48,795 bases of DNA, taken from the NCBI GenBank assembly GCA_018702955.1, contig JABJEK010000092.1, positions 1 to 48,795 of the forward strand, written 5' to 3'. The notes beneath the pieces are model-generated. The model made no database searches, had not been told where the DNA came from, and worked only from the letters and a program-made list of their open reading frames with translations. Source of the DNA: Rhodospirillaceae bacterium. GTDB lineage: Bacteria > Pseudomonadota > Alphaproteobacteria > UBA6615. How positions within the stretch are numbered: position 1 is the stretch's first letter; the number at the start of each line of letters is the position of its first letter. Shown here in pieces: positions 18,334 to 32,615 of this stretch. The translations under genes and the position numbers were made by a program.

Positions 18334-18756
18334 TTATTGGTAAACAAGGTTGTCCAGGGAAGCGAGTTTTGCGCGTGCTGTGGCCGCGCGCGCCTCCGCC
18401 AGGCCCAACTGAGCCGCATCACCACCGGCATCACGAATATCTTCATTCGCGTCCTGCAGGTCTTTCTCGACGCCAGCACGGTCGATCTCGTCGAGTGGCA
18501 CGGCTTCCTCGGCCAGAACGGTGCATCGTTCCGCCGTGACTTCAGCGAAACCGCCCGCCACGAAGATGCGTGATTTAACCGATCCACTTTCAAAGACGTG
18601 GATCACGCCGGGGCGTACGGTCGAGATCATCGGGGCGTGTCCCGGCAGGACGCCGAAATCACCCTCAACACCGGGTACCACCACCATCTCGACATCGTCC
18701 GAGAGCAACAGCTTCTCGGGTGAAACAAGTTCGAACTGAACCGGGTTGTCCGCCAC
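18334..18756 (-). CDS. atpC: ATP synthase F1 epsilon subunit
   Basis: The 140-residue epsilon subunit forms part of the central stalk and regulates hydrolysis. The N-terminal beta-sandwich shows VSPEKLLLSDDVEMVVVPG, GDFGVLPGHAPM and IFVAGGFAEV. A C-terminal helical segment rich in Ala/Glu/Lys follows (about 90-140). It is last in atpHAGDC, 21 bases after atpD. No clear terminator is seen after the TAA at 18334. Confidence 0.96.
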   Translation of the reverse strand: MADNPVQFELVSPEKLLLSDDVEMVVVPGVEGDFGVLPGHAPMISTVRPGVIHVFESGSVKSRIFVAGGFAEVTAERCTVLAEEAVPLDEIDRAGVEKDLQDANEDIRDAGGDAAQLGLAEARAATARAKLASLDNLVYQ

Positions 18757-18777
18757 GCGTCGTCTCCCGTTTGGCCG

Positions 18778-20232
<1,455 letters not shown>

Positions 20233-21135
20233 CTAGAGCGCTTCGGCGCCAGAGATGATTTCGATGAGTTCTGTTGTAATCGCCGCCTGGCGTGTTCGGT
20301 TGTACTGGATGGTCAGCTTGTTGATCATGTCGCCCGCATTTCGCGTCGCGCTGTCCATGGCCGTCATCCGAGCTCCCTGTTCGGAAGCAAAGGATTCGAG
20401 CATCGCGCGGAAAACCTGAACCGACAGGTTGCGCGGCAGCAGATCCGTGAGAATCTCTTTTTCGTCGGGCTCGTATTCGTAGGCCGCGTTGCCGGCGACA
20501 TCCGAGCTGTCATCCTCGGCATCTGCATCATCGGCCTCGGGCAGCGCGAACGGGATCAGCTGCTGAGGCGTCACTTCCTGAGTCAGCGCGGAAATGAATT
20601 TGTTGTAAATAATCGTGCAGACATCGATCTCGCCGGCCTCAAACATCGTGCGTACGCGCTGGGCGATTTCAACTGCGGTCTCGAAGCGGGGCGCGGGACG
20701 TGCCGTATCTTCGAGCGTGTCGATGATCATGCTGCCGAACTCGGCACGCAGAATACCGCGACCCTTGCGGCCGACCATGAGGATCTTGACCTCTTTACCG
20801 TCGGCGCGGAGTGCAAGAATTCGTTGGCGCGCCGAACGGGTGACGCTGCCGTTGAAGCCACCGCACAGGCCGCGATCGGTCGTCATGACCACGAGCAGGT
20901 GGATGTTGTCCTTGCCGCTGCCCGCGAGCAGGGGCGGCGCGTTGCCCGATGCTGCGGCACTCTGCGCGAGAGACCCCAGCATGCGCTCCATTCGTTCGGA
21001 ATAGGGGCGCGCTGCAATCGCTTCTTCCTGCGCCCGGCGCAGCTTCGCAGCCGCAACCATCTTCATCGCCGACGTAATACGTTGCGTCGACTTCACGGAA
21101 GCAATCCGGACTCTGAAATCCTTGAGGCTGGCCAT
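20233..21135 (-). CDS. atpG: ATP synthase F1 gamma subunit
   Basis: The rotor-shaft subunit, 300 residues. The conserved N-terminal helix [20 protein letters not shown], the GLCGGFN segment and the C-terminal [17 protein letters not shown] and [16 protein letters not shown] are present. An acidic insert (about 195-215, [13 protein letters not shown]) before [11 protein letters not shown] extends the variable loop. It lies between atpA and atpD in the standard order. Confidence 0.97.
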   Translation of the reverse strand: MASLKDFRVRIASVKSTQRITSAMKMVAAAKLRRAQEEAIAARPYSERMERMLGSLAQSAAASGNAPPLLAGSGKDNIHLLVVMTTDRGLCGGFNGSVTRSARQRILALRADGKEVKILMVGRKGRGILRAEFGSMIIDTLEDTARPAPRFETAVEIAQRVRTMFEAGEIDVCTIIYNKFISALTQEVTPQQLIPFALPEADDADAEDDSSDVAGNAAYEYEPDEKEILTDLLPRNLSVQVFRAMLESFASEQGARMTAMDSATRNAGDMINKLTIQYNRTRQAAITTELIEIISGAEAL

Positions 21136-21171
21136 CGTCTTGTCTTTGCGCTTGCTGCGGTCCGTTAGGCT

Positions 21172-22701
<1,530 letters not shown>

Positions 22702-22704
22702 CCT

Positions 22705-23262
22705 CTACGCTCCCTTCATGGCAAACTGCAGACGCTGAAGCTTTGTTTTCAGCGATGCATCGATCATCCGCGAACCAACTCGGACCACCAGCCCGCCAAT
22801 GAGCGAGGCGTCCACTTTCGGTTCGACGGCTATTTTTCCACCCAACTTTGCACGCAGGCTCTCGGTGAGCTGCTGCAGTTGTTCATCATTCAGCGCGCGG
22901 GCAGACGTCACCTCGGCGGTGATTTCGCCGCGCCGGCGCGCGAGTTCGGCCAGATAGGCCTCGATCATTGCGGCAAGTGCGAACAGCCGGTTGTTCCCGG
23001 CCGCGACGCCGACAAAACGCCGGGTCAATTCGTTGGCCGCACCTTGTTCCAGGATCACCGCCATCGCACGCGCCTTGTCGTCGCGGTAGATCAACGGCGA
23101 ACGCAGGAGCTTCGTCAGCTCTTCGCTGTCCGCAATGAGTTGTTTCAGGTCTGTGAGATCGCCGGCCACTTCGTCGAGGCATTTTGCCTCGTCCGCGAGC
23201 TCGTACAATGCGAGCCCGTACCGTTCCGCGATATCGCCGACAACACTTGTATCTGCCGCCAC
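22705..23262 (-). CDS. atpH: ATP synthase F1 delta subunit
   Basis: The peripheral-stalk subunit joining F1 to b subunits. Starting at GTG 23262 it is 185 residues (VAADTSVVGDIAERYGLALY), which matches the family. The upstream ATG at 23391 would add 43 residues that span the predicted promoter, so it is rejected. A purine-rich run lies about 10 bases before the GTG. The C-terminal KVDASLIGGLVVRVGSRMID motif is typical. It opens the atpHAGDC operon; the F0 genes (atpB, E, F) are absent from the window, as is usual in Alphaproteobacteria, where they form another operon. Confidence 0.94.
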   Translation of the reverse strand: MAADTSVVGDIAERYGLALYELADEAKCLDEVAGDLTDLKQLIADSEELTKLLRSPLIYRDDKARAMAVILEQGAANELTRRFVGVAAGNNRLFALAAMIEAYLAELARRRGEITAEVTSARALNDEQLQQLTESLRAKLGGKIAVEPKVDASLIGGLVVRVGSRMIDASLKTKLQRLQFAMKGA

Positions 23263-23322
23263 TGTGCGACTGCCCCCCTGGAGCTCGTTTTTGCTTGCGC
23301 GATTAGTTGTAACCGATTGATA

Positions 23323-23351
23323 TCTATAGATATTTTTCGGCTGCCACTCAA
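23323..23351 (-). promoter_or_regulatory. Sigma70-type promoter of the atpHAGDC operon
   Basis: Minus strand: TTGAGT (23346-23351), a spacer of exactly 17 bases, then TATAGA (23323-23328). The stretch is AT-rich in a GC-rich setting and lies about 60 bases upstream of the atpH GTG. Confidence 0.7.
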
Positions 23352-23520
23352 CGGGAAGAGACCCGCCAATGAGGCAGGCGCTTGGTAGCATACGGCTTGG
23401 GGGCTGGCAAGCGTACCGCAGCGCAAAAACTGTAGAAAAGCGCCGGATTTTCGGTGGTTCACCATGGCGGCGTTTCGTCGCGCATGTCCGGCGCGACCGG
23501 ACGCGTGTGAAAACGGGCCG

Positions 23521-25737
23521 CTAGAGGAAGCTGTAGGGGTCGATATCGACGCGCACGCGCGCGCTTGAGGGAACCTTGATTTTCGAGATCCAGGCCCGGA
23601 CGAGGCCCTGGATTTGCTGGTCCAGCCCGGCTTTGAGCAAAAGTCGGCGCCGGTGCTGGCCGCGCAGCAGCGACAGAGGTGCCGGCGCTGGCCCGAGCAC
23701 GCGCACGCCGGGCCCGTCGGGTGCGCAACGCGCGAGCGCGCGTGCAAGGTCGTCGGCGACACGTGGATCCCGGCTGGAGACAATAATGGCTGCCAGACGC
23801 CCGAAGGGCGGCCAGGCACCGGCGCGCCGCGCATCCGTCTCGAGCGCCATGAACCCGTCCCGGTCGCCGGTAGCCAGAGCCTTCATCACGGGATGGTCGG
23901 GCTGGAACGTTTGGATAAGCACCCGACCTGGACGCTCGGCTCGACCGGCTCTGCCCGATACCTGCTGCAGTACCTGATATGTGCGTTCGGCGGCACGCAG
24001 GTCGCCGCCTGCGAGACCCAGATCCGCATCGACGATCCCCACGAGGGTCAGATTGGGGAAATGATGACCCTTGGCGACCATCTGGGTGCCGATCAGAATG
24101 TCGATCTCCTGGTCCTCTACGGACCGCACCAGCCGCTGCGCGGCCTCCGGACCACGCATGGTGTCGCTGGTCATGATTTCCAAGCGCGCGTCGGGCAGCA
24201 GCGCTTTGACCTCTTCGGCGATGCGTTCGACACCCGGGCCACATGCCACCAGTGTGTCGGCGTTGTCGCAGGACGGGCAATTTGTCGGGATCGGTACTTC
24301 ATATCCGCAATGGTGGCACTGCAGCCGTTTGCGGAACCGGTGCTCGGTCAGCCACGCACTGCAGCTCGGGCAGGCGAAGCGGTGGCCGCAGGTCCGGCAT
24401 AACGTCAGTGGCGCGTAGCCCCGGCGGTTGAGGAACAGGAGCGCCTGCTCTCCGTCGGCTATATTTGCTGTGAGTGCTTTCACCAGCGGTTCTGACAGGA
24501 ACCGATCGGCGCGCAAGTCGCCGTCGCGCATGTCGATGGTCTCGATTGTCGGCAGCGCCGACAGGCCGAACCGTTCGGGAAGCGCGATCGCCTTATAGCG
24601 TCCACGTTCAACATTGACGCGGGTCTCCAAGGATGGCGTCGCAGACGCAACGATGATCGAGCAATCGGCGATCCGGGCGCGCACGACGGCCATGTCGCGC
24701 CCGTGATAGGCCACGCCGTCTTCCTGCTTGAAGGCGGATTCATGCTCTTCGTCGACGACCACCAGGCCGAGTTCGGGGAAGGGCAGGAAAAGCGCGGAGC
24801 GGGCACCGACCACCACGCGGGCTTCTCCGTCGGCTACGGCCCGCCATGTCTTGCGCCGGCGCACCTGGCCGAGATCCGAATGCCAGACCGCGGGTGCGAC
24901 GCCAAAGCGCCGTTCGAACCGGTCGAGCCATTGCGGTGTGAGTGCAATTTCCGGCAGCAGTACGAGCACCTGTCGGCCGGCGACAAGCGCGGTCGCGACC
25001 GCTTCGAAATAGACTTCTGTCTTGCCCGAGCCCGTCACCCCGTCCAGCAGCGTGACCGAGAAACTATTGGCTTCCACATCATGACAGAGCGCGGTTGCAG
25101 CCTGCGCCTGGTCGTCCGATAGCGCCATGCCAGGCCGGGAGATGTCCGGGGCCGTGAAGGCGGGCGGCGGGGCAAGCTCGACCCGCTCGAGGGCGCCGGC
25201 ATCGGCCAACCCCTTGATGACGCCCTGCGTGACGCCGGCTTCGCTCGCCAGGTCGCGGGAGGTCAGGGGTGGCCCGTCGCGTAGCACGTCGAGAACCCGG
25301 GTCCGCGCCGGGGTCATGCGCAGGCCTTCGGGCGGTGTCGTGGCCAGATAGGCCGTCACGAGTTTCGGCGGTGCGAGCGCGTCGGGCGAGCGCAGCGCCA
25401 TCCGCAACACCGCACCTGGCGCGCTTAGCGTGTAGGCGGCGACCCAGTCGACGAAGCGCCGCAGCTCCTCGGGCAGTGGGCGGGTATCGATCCGGTCGGT
25501 GACGGGGCGTAACTTCTTCTCGTCGACGTCGCCGGCGGCGGGCCCCCACACCACACCCGTCATCTCGCGCGACCCCAGCGGCGCATGCACGAAGTCACCG
25601 GGCTGCAGGGTCATGCCCGACGGCACCTTGTAGTCATACGGGCCGGCGACGGGCAGCGGCAGCAAAACGCTGATGGTTTCGCCAGCCTTGTCCGTCGGGT
25701 CGTCGGGTCCGGGTGCAGTGGTGTCGGTCAGGGGCAT
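23521..25737 (-). CDS. priA: Primosomal protein N' (replication restart helicase PriA)
   Basis: PriA binds stalled forks and loads the replicative helicase. The protein has an N-terminal DNA-binding region ([16 protein letters not shown]), Walker [16 protein letters not shown], a DEEH box ([16 protein letters not shown]), and the PriA zinc-binding cysteine cluster ([30 protein letters not shown]). Next come [20 protein letters not shown] and [11 protein letters not shown]. Starting at ATG 25737 it is 738 residues, the normal length. An in-frame ATG at 25929 would run into the divergent transaldolase gene and is rejected. The ribosome site is weak. The gene precedes the atp operon on the same strand. 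Confidence 0.95.
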   Translation of the reverse strand: MPLTDTTAPGPDDPTDKAGETISVLLPLPVAGPYDYKVPSGMTLQPGDFVHAPLGSREMTGVVWGPAAGDVDEKKLRPVTDRIDTRPLPEELRRFVDWVAAYTLSAPGAVLRMALRSPDALAPPKLVTAYLATTPPEGLRMTPARTRVLDVLRDGPPLTSRDLASEAGVTQGVIKGLADAGALERVELAPPPAFTAPDISRPGMALSDDQAQAATALCHDVEANSFSVTLLDGVTGSGKTEVYFEAVATALVAGRQVLVLLPEIALTPQWLDRFERRFGVAPAVWHSDLGQVRRRKTWRAVADGEARVVVGARSALFLPFPELGLVVVDEEHESAFKQEDGVAYHGRDMAVVRARIADCSIIVASATPSLETRVNVERGRYKAIALPERFGLSALPTIETIDMRDGDLRADRFLSEPLVKALTANIADGEQALLFLNRRGYAPLTLCRTCGHRFACPSCSAWLTEHRFRKRLQCHHCGYEVPIPTNCPSCDNADTLVACGPGVERIAEEVKALLPDARLEIMTSDTMRGPEAAQRLVRSVEDQEIDILIGTQMVAKGHHFPNLTLVGIVDADLGLAGGDLRAAERTYQVLQQVSGRAGRAERPGRVLIQTFQPDHPVMKALATGDRDGFMALETDARRAGAWPPFGRLAAIIVSSRDPRVADDLARALARCAPDGPGVRVLGPAPAPLSLLRGQHRRRLLLKAGLDQQIQGLVRAWISKIKVPSSARVRVDIDPYSFL

Positions 25738-25847
25738 CGGGTACACTTTATCCGGCGACTCGCAGCGGGCCAACGCATGGCGCAGGCAAATGCGGGAACA
25801 GTATCCTGGCGCTTTTAAAATATGGCGCAGAAGAAGGAATTCAGGGA

Positions 25848-26537
25848 ATGAAGTTTTTTGTGGATACCGCCGATCTGGCGGAAATTCGCGATCTGGCCGA
25901 TAGCGGCCTGGTGGATGGGGTGACGACAAACCCGTCCCTGATCGCCAAGTCCGGGCGGAACATGCTCGATGTCATCGCCGAGATTTGCGACGTCGTTCCC
26001 GGCCCCGTTAGCGCAGAAGTCACCGCGACGGATTTCGAGGGCATGATGGCCGAAGCCGAAGTGCTCTCGGCCATCGCGTCGAACGTGACGATCAAGGTTC
26101 CCCTGACGCCTGCCGGTCTGAAGACCTGCAAAACGCTGCGTGATCGCGACATCATGGTCAACGTGACCCTTTGCTTCTCCGCAGCGCAGGCCGTTCTGGC
26201 GGCCAAGGCCGGTGCGAGCTTCATATCGCCGTTTGTCGGACGGCTCGATGACATGGGGTTGCGCGGCCTCGATCTGATCGAGGACATCGTCGAAATCTAT
26301 TCGCAGTACGACGATTTCGAGACCGAAGTGCTCGTCGCCTCGATCCGCGGCCCGGCGCATGTGGTCGAATCCGCATTGGCCGGCGCGCATGTCGTGACCT
26401 TGCCGCCGAACGTATTGCGGCAGCTCTACCAGCACCCGTTGACGGACAAGGGGCTCGCGGCATTCATGAAGGATTGGGAGGCGACAGGACAGTCGATCCT
26501 GGAACAGGCGAATGACCGGAAGAATGCCGCAGAGTAG
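25848..26537 (+). CDS. tal: Transaldolase (short, fructose-6-phosphate-aldolase-like class)
   Basis: The 229-residue TIM barrel belongs to the small transaldolase/FSA class. It begins [30 protein letters not shown], the Schiff-base Lys in NVTIKVPLT (about residue 85) and [13 protein letters not shown] are all diagnostic. It moves a three-carbon dihydroxyacetone unit in the pentose phosphate pathway. The ATG at 25848 has AGGAATTCAGGGA just upstream; an earlier in-frame ATG at 25713 overlaps priA and is rejected. The 110-base divergent gap to priA holds an AT-rich TTTTAAAATA stretch near 25814 that could be a -10 region. Confidence 0.93.
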   Translation: MKFFVDTADLAEIRDLADSGLVDGVTTNPSLIAKSGRNMLDVIAEICDVVPGPVSAEVTATDFEGMMAEAEVLSAIASNVTIKVPLTPAGLKTCKTLRDRDIMVNVTLCFSAAQAVLAAKAGASFISPFVGRLDDMGLRGLDLIEDIVEIYSQYDDFETEVLVASIRGPAHVVESALAGAHVVTLPPNVLRQLYQHPLTDKGLAAFMKDWEATGQSILEQANDRKNAAE

Positions 26538-26561
26538 GAGACGGGTTGTGAGGGTGCGAAC

Positions 26562-27271
26562 GTGAGCACCAAGGCCCCGCGCCAGGACGCGCCGGCACCG
26601 ATCGCGTTGAGCGAAACTCAGGTCGCCGAATTCTTGCAGACCAACCCGGATTTCCTGAAACGCCATCCGGAGCTGCTGTCGGTGCTCGAGGCACCGGAGC
26701 GCGCGTTTGCCGATGTTGACCCTGCGGGCGGCGACGTTGTCGATCTGCAGGATGCCATGCTCGCCCGTGTGCGCGCAGACCTCGACAAGCAACGCGAGCA
26801 ATGTAACGACCTTATCGATGCCGGCCGCGCGAACCTGCAGAGCCAGAACCGAATCCATGCCGCCGTCGTCGCACTTCTGAAGGCGCGTTCGCTCGATCAC
26901 CTGATAGAAATTCTGACAATCGACCTCGTCGGTCTATTGCACGTCGATGCGGCCGCGCTGTGTCTGGAGGGAGGCACCGTTGCGCCGGGTAGTAATCAGG
27001 GTGTGCGCGTTGTCCCTGTCGGAACCATCGAGCGGCTTGTCGATATCTCGCGTGCGGTAACCCTTCGCAAAGACATAGAGGGTGATCGCAGGCTGTATGG
27101 CGAAGCGGCAGGTCTTGTGCGTTCGGAAGTGTTGTTGCGTCTGACGGTGCGCGAGGACGCGCCGATCGCGTTGTTGGCACTCGGTAGCCGGGACCCGCAG
27201 CGCTTCCACGAAGGTCAGGGTTCAGAACTTCTGGTGTTCCTGGCGGCTATCATGGAACACAGCATCCGCAC

Positions 27272-27293
<22 letters not shown>
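26562..27293 (+). CDS. DUF484 family protein
   Basis: The 243-residue protein matches the DUF484 (YigA-like, GAF-related) family that accompanies xerC in many Proteobacteria. The N-terminal motif VAEFLQTNPDFLKRHPELL is characteristic. It is followed by a coiled coil (about 60-100) and a GAF-like domain (about 105-235) ending in SELLVFLAAIMEHSIRTWL. The start is a GTG at 26562. The molecular function is unknown. Its end overlaps the xerC start by 22 bases. Confidence 0.9.
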
Positions 27294-28239
<946 letters not shown>

Positions 28240-28243
<4 letters not shown>

Positions 28244-29025
28244 TCGCGGAAACAAACCACGTCATATTCGAGCATGCGCCCGTAGTGGCGGCTCCAGTAA
28301 CCCGGAATGACGAGATGCGGGCATAGCCCCTGCGCCGCCAGTTGCTCGAGCAGTGGCAGGTGGTCCGGCTGGCCCTCATAGATGGGCTGGATGGACAGTT
28401 CGAGCTGAACGCCGGTGATTCGGTCCCAGCCGTCGCCGATACCGGCGAGCACCTGTGCTTCGAAACCCTGGGTGTCCGATTTCAGAAAAATGGAGGTCTG
28501 TCCGTTGACGTGCGCCGCGAGCGCGTCGGCCACCGTGGTCATGGATACCGTCTCCATGTCTGTTCCGTGCGCGCTGGCAAGCCGGTCCTGCGCGTTGGCA
28601 TCGAGCGGCAGGATGGAACTCATGTCGGATTCCGGCGAGACGTGGATTTGTGTCTCACCGGGTGTGGCGCCGACCGCCGTGCGCGGGGCCACATCCCAGT
28701 TAGCGTCACCGGCGGCGCGCGCGGTTAGTTTTGCGTGCGCGTCCGACAACGGCTCGAATGAAACGATCCGGCCCTGATATCCGTTCTTCCGGATCGCGTT
28801 CGCGTACTGGCCAACATTGGCACCGACATCGAGAACACAATCGACCTCATGGCGCGCGAGCAGCGAGATGATCTGGGTCCAGTGTTTCGCACCGCCGGGG
28901 AATGGTGCGATGTCATAGCCGAAACGGCGAACGAGCTTGCGAGTGAATCCGACCATGAGGTGGTTTGCCGAGCGGTGGTGAAGTGCGTGCGAGACGAATA
29001 ATGGAGCGTGGGCATAAACTATCAT
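28240..29025 (-). CDS. FkbM family methyltransferase
   Basis: The 261-residue protein has a Rossmann-type methyltransferase core. The SAM-binding VLDVGANVGQYA near residue 64, IVSFEPL near 87, and the FkbM-specific IFLKSDTQGFEAQVLAG near 180 and VQLELSIQPIY follow in order. FkbM enzymes O-methylate sugars or polyketides; nothing nearby names a substrate. A shorter start at ATG 28956 (MVGFTRKLVRRFG) is plausible, since neither site has a good ribosome-binding sequence. No glycan cluster is adjacent, so its role is open. Confidence 0.88.
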
Positions 29026-29059
29026 CGAAACGACGAAAACCGCACTTAGGGTGCGATTG

Positions 29060-29090
29060 CCCGCAACGGTTTGGGACGTTAGCTTGCGGG
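29060..29090. promoter_or_regulatory. 7-bp inverted repeat in the kinase promoter region
   Basis: CCCGCAA (29060-29066) and TTGCGGG (29084-29090) form an exact inverted repeat in the 90-base divergent gap before the histidine kinase gene. It could be an operator. Confidence 0.35.
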
Positions 29091-29115
29091 TTTCTTGCAG
29101 GAGACTGTTCGTTCG

Positions 29116-30804
29116 ATGTCGAATTCCGATGTACCCCCGCGCAGCTTTGAAGCCAGGATTTTCTGGCGTCTCGTGACGCCGTTTGTCCTCGCGGTGCTCG
29201 TGCTTGCTGTTTCGGTGGCGGTTGTCATCAACCCGTCCGCGCGCGGGCAGGATAGGATTGCCGCCGAAAGCTCGATGACACTTGTCGATTCGCTTGTGGG
29301 CGGGTTTGAACGCGATCTCGACCGGCTGGTCTATGACAACAGCTGGTGGGATGAAGCGATCGAGAATCTCGTGACGAGTCTTAACAAGGAATGGGCAGAC
29401 GACAATATCGGAACCTACGCCGCCGATCTTTACGATCTGTCGGCATCGTTCGTTTTGACGCCCGAAAATGAGACGAGGATCGCCTATGTTGAGGGCGTGC
29501 CGTCTCTCGAGGGGGCGCGGAGCTACTTCGGGCCGGATCTTGATGTTCTGGTTCGAGATGCCCGGGCCGTATCCATGTTCGAACCCGAACCCGCGTCAGG
29601 CTATTTCATGCGGGACGGTGACTTGCATTTCGTCGCCGTCAGTGCGCTCACTCGCGAGAACCCAATCGGCGCTGAAACCGAACGCCGGGTGCGCCATGTA
29701 GTCGTGTATGCCCGGCATATTTCGGCAGATTTTCTGAATGAGATTTCGTCGGGGTTTGCGGTCGATGGGTTGGCGTTCGCATCGGAGCCGCCGGCCGCTG
29801 ATCAGCATCGACTCTCCATCCCCCTGGCTGCGCCGGACGGGCACGCGCTCGCTTGGTTGACCTGGGACGCCCCGCGCCCCGGCGCCGACTTGCTTGCGCC
29901 ACTTCGGATTTGGCGCACTGGAGCCGTGATTCTCGTTGTCGTCTTGAGCCTCTTGTTCGTGCGACAGGTTCTGCGTACCGCGCGAGGTGTCGCGGACCAT
30001 AATCGCCAGCTCGCCGAAAAGGATCGTCAGCTCGCGCAGTCCAGCAAGCTGGCGCTGCTGGGTGAGATGGCGGCTGGACTGGTGCATGAATTGACCCAAC
30101 CGTTGAATATCATCCGCATGGCAACAGAACGAACCCAGGGCAAGTTTCGCGTCACGGACGACGATCCGGACTCCGAGACAATCGGAGGGCAGCTCGAAAT
30201 TATTGCCGGTCAGACCGATCGCATGGCCGAAACCATCCAGTCCATGCGGATATTCAGCCGCGATGATTACGGTCGCAAGGTGGCGTTTGATCCGGCCCAG
30301 TCGGTCGCCCAGGCGGTTAGTTGGGTGCGCCCAGAGTTCGAGGAACATGGGATATCACTTGATGTCGATGTACCGGCGCAGTGCGGCCGTGTCTTCGGGG
30401 AGCCGTCCCGGTTCGAGCAGGTCATTGTCAATCTGCTGATCAACGCGCGTGATGCCGTCAAACAGAATGCAGACGGATCGGTTACGTCGGACCCGTCGAG
30501 AATTGTTCGAGTCATTTTATCCGATGATCCGGTGCCCGAGATGGTGACCATCAAGGTCCGGGATAATGGCAAGGGAATTCCAGCCGAGCATATCGATCGT
30601 GTATTCGAGCCATTTTTTACGACCAAGGATCCTGGGTCCGGTACAGGCCTGGGCCTGTCGATTTCCTATGGCATCGTCAGCGGGATGAACGGGACTTTGC
30701 TGGTGGAGAACACGGCGGATGGCGCAGAATTCCGGGTTGAATTGCCGCGAATCATGCCGGCCGATGTTGCAGGTGCATCTGCAGCGTCGATCGATCTAGA
30801 ATAA
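29116..30804 (+). CDS. Sensor histidine kinase with CHASE4-like extracellular domain
   Basis: The 562-residue kinase has membrane helices near 17-38 and 268-285. Between them lies a periplasmic domain with [14 protein letters not shown] (about 73-86), the hallmark of CHASE4. After a coiled linker comes the dimerisation domain with phospho-acceptor His324 in [10 protein letters not shown], then the ATPase domain: [27 protein letters not shown] and GTGLGLSIS. The stimulus is unknown. ATG 29116 (AGGAGA 11 bases upstream) is preferred; TTG 29095 is possible. A response regulator follows after 4 bases. Confidence 0.92.
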   Translation: MSNSDVPPRSFEARIFWRLVTPFVLAVLVLAVSVAVVINPSARGQDRIAAESSMTLVDSLVGGFERDLDRLVYDNSWWDEAIENLVTSLNKEWADDNIGTYAADLYDLSASFVLTPENETRIAYVEGVPSLEGARSYFGPDLDVLVRDARAVSMFEPEPASGYFMRDGDLHFVAVSALTRENPIGAETERRVRHVVVYARHISADFLNEISSGFAVDGLAFASEPPAADQHRLSIPLAAPDGHALAWLTWDAPRPGADLLAPLRIWRTGAVILVVVLSLLFVRQVLRTARGVADHNRQLAEKDRQLAQSSKLALLGEMAAGLVHELTQPLNIIRMATERTQGKFRVTDDDPDSETIGGQLEIIAGQTDRMAETIQSMRIFSRDDYGRKVAFDPAQSVAQAVSWVRPEFEEHGISLDVDVPAQCGRVFGEPSRFEQVIVNLLINARDAVKQNADGSVTSDPSRIVRVILSDDPVPEMVTIKVRDNGKGIPAEHIDRVFEPFFTTKDPGSGTGLGLSISYGIVSGMNGTLLVENTADGAEFRVELPRIMPADVAGASAASIDLE

Positions 30805-30808
30805 ACGC

Positions 30809-31177
30809 ATGACCGACGCCCATATCCTTGTCGTTGATGATGAACCGCTTGCGGCTGAACAGATGGCAAAGTTCCTGGAAGGACCCGCTGTGCGTACCAG
30901 CACGGCGGGCAGCGGGCGCAGTGCCCTGGCACTGCACACGAGTGATCCGGCGGATATGATTGTGACCGACCTGCGCATGCCGGATGGTGACGGGGTGGAG
31001 TTGATCCATGCCATTCGGTCCAACGACGCCGAACTTCCGATTATCGTCGTGACCGGCCAGGTCTTGCGCGAGGCGGAAGCGGAGGCCCTTGATGCAGGCG
31101 CGACGGTATTGCTGCGCAAGCCACTGGATTTGGGCGAGCTGGCCGCCGCATTCAGCGCCAATCTGAAGGCCGGCTGA
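30809..31177 (+). CDS. Single-domain response regulator
   Basis: The 122-residue receiver domain stands alone: acidic pair Asp10-Asp11 (VVDDEP), phospho-acceptor Asp54 (IVTDLRMPDGDG), Thr in VVTGQ and Lys in LLRKPLD. It has no DNA-binding or enzymatic output domain, so it probably acts through protein contact or as part of a phosphorelay. The 4-base gap from the CHASE4 kinase makes them a pair. Its 3' end is convergent with lpdA. Confidence 0.93.
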   Translation: MTDAHILVVDDEPLAAEQMAKFLEGPAVRTSTAGSGRSALALHTSDPADMIVTDLRMPDGDGVELIHAIRSNDAELPIIVVTGQVLREAEAEALDAGATVLLRKPLDLGELAAAFSANLKAG

Positions 31178-31196
31178 CACTCGCCTCCGGAGCGAC

Positions 31197-32609
31197 CTAG
31201 ATATGAATGGTGCGTCCGCCGACAGCGAGCGCGGCTTCCTTGACCGCTTCGGCCAGGGTCGGGTGACCGTGACAGGTGCGCGCAATGTCCTCGGCCGATG
31301 CGCCGAACTCCATGGCCACGACGATCTCGTGGATCAGGTTGCCGGCATCCGGTCCGATGATGTGGGCCCCGAGAACACGGTCGGTCTTCGCATCTGCCAG
31401 GATTTTCACGAAACCGTCGGTTTCGTTGGCGGCGCGCGCGCGGCCATTGGCGGAGAAAGGGAAGGTACCCGAGGCGTAGTCGACCCCGGCTTCCTTGAGT
31501 TGTTCCTCGGTCTTGCCGACCGCCGCGACCTCGGGCCAAGTGTAGACAATGCCGGGGATCGTCTCGTAGTTCACATGCCCGGTCTCGCCGGCGATGATTT
31601 CGGCCGCCGCGACGCCTTCATCCTCGGCCTTGTGGGCCAGCATCGGTCCCGGCACGCAGTCGCCGATGGCGAAGATGCCGGCCACATTGGTCTGGAAGTT
31701 CGCGTCGATCTCGATGACGCCGCGGTCGTCGGTCTTGACGCCGACATTGTCCAGTCCAAGGCCGTCCGTATAGGGACGCCGCCCGATCGAGACCAGGACC
31801 GTATCGCACTCGATGATCTCGCCTTCGCCGCCCGCTGCCGGCTCGACCGCGAGCTTGATCTTGGTCTTTAGTGTCTCGGCGCCCGTAACCTTGGTGCCGA
31901 GTTTGAAGGTCATCCCCTGTTTCTTGAGGATACGCTGAAACGTCTTGGCGACCTCGCCGTCCATGCCGGGCGTGATGCGGTCGAGGAACTCGACCACCGT
32001 GACTTTGGATCCGAGCCGGGCCCAGACGGAGCCCATCTCGAGCCCGATATAGCCGCCGCCGATCACCACCAGATGCTTCGGCACGGATTCCAGTTCCAGC
32101 GCGCCCGTCGAGCTGACGATGCGTTTTTCATCGACCTCGACACCGGGCAGGGGCATGGATTCTGAGCCCGTCGCGATTAGGACATATTTGGTTTTGAGGG
32201 TTTGCGGGGCACCGTCTTCCGGCGTCACCACAACTTCCTGGGCGTTTTTGATCTCGGCGGTGCCGAACACGGACGTGACCTTGTTCTTCTTGAACAGGAA
32301 CTCGATGCCCTGGGTGTTGTCGTCCACGACCTTGGTTTTGTGCGCCATCATCGCGTCGAGGTCGAACGAGACCTTCCCGACCTTTACGCCATGGGCACCC
32401 AGCCCGTGCTGGGCGTGGGTGTAGTGCTCGGATGATTGCAGCAAGGCTTTCGAGGGAATGCAGCCGATGTTGAGGCAGGTGCCCCCCAGGGTGGTTCGTT
32501 TCTCAACGCATGCGACGTTGAGGCCGAGCTGCGCGGCGCGGATAGCCGCGACGTAGCCGCCCGGTCCGGCGCCAATTACGACGAGGTCGAAACTCTGTTC
32601 GTCTACCAT
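31197..32609 (-). CDS. lpdA: Dihydrolipoamide dehydrogenase (E3)
   Basis: The 470-residue FAD enzyme reoxidises the dihydrolipoyl groups of E2. It shows FAD-binding [13 protein letters not shown] (10-22), redox cysteines Cys45 and Cys50 in [16 protein letters not shown], an NAD-binding [20 protein letters not shown] region, and the C-terminal dimer motif [13 protein letters not shown] with the active His. It lies 6 bases after sucB, so it most likely serves the 2-oxoglutarate dehydrogenase complex. It is the last gene of the TCA cluster. Confidence 0.97.
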   Translation of the reverse strand: MVDEQSFDLVVIGAGPGGYVAAIRAAQLGLNVACVEKRTTLGGTCLNIGCIPSKALLQSSEHYTHAQHGLGAHGVKVGKVSFDLDAMMAHKTKVVDDNTQGIEFLFKKNKVTSVFGTAEIKNAQEVVVTPEDGAPQTLKTKYVLIATGSESMPLPGVEVDEKRIVSSTGALELESVPKHLVVIGGGYIGLEMGSVWARLGSKVTVVEFLDRITPGMDGEVAKTFQRILKKQGMTFKLGTKVTGAETLKTKIKLAVEPAAGGEGEIIECDTVLVSIGRRPYTDGLGLDNVGVKTDDRGVIEIDANFQTNVAGIFAIGDCVPGPMLAHKAEDEGVAAAEIIAGETGHVNYETIPGIVYTWPEVAAVGKTEEQLKEAGVDYASGTFPFSANGRARAANETDGFVKILADAKTDRVLGAHIIGPDAGNLIHEIVVAMEFGASAEDIARTCHGHPTLAEAVKEAALAVGGRTIHI

Positions 32610-32615
32610 GTCGTT

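Noticed and set aside
25738..25929. Longer priA from ATG 25929
   Set aside because: It would overlap the start of the divergent transaldolase gene and adds Pro/Arg-rich residues not seen in PriA.
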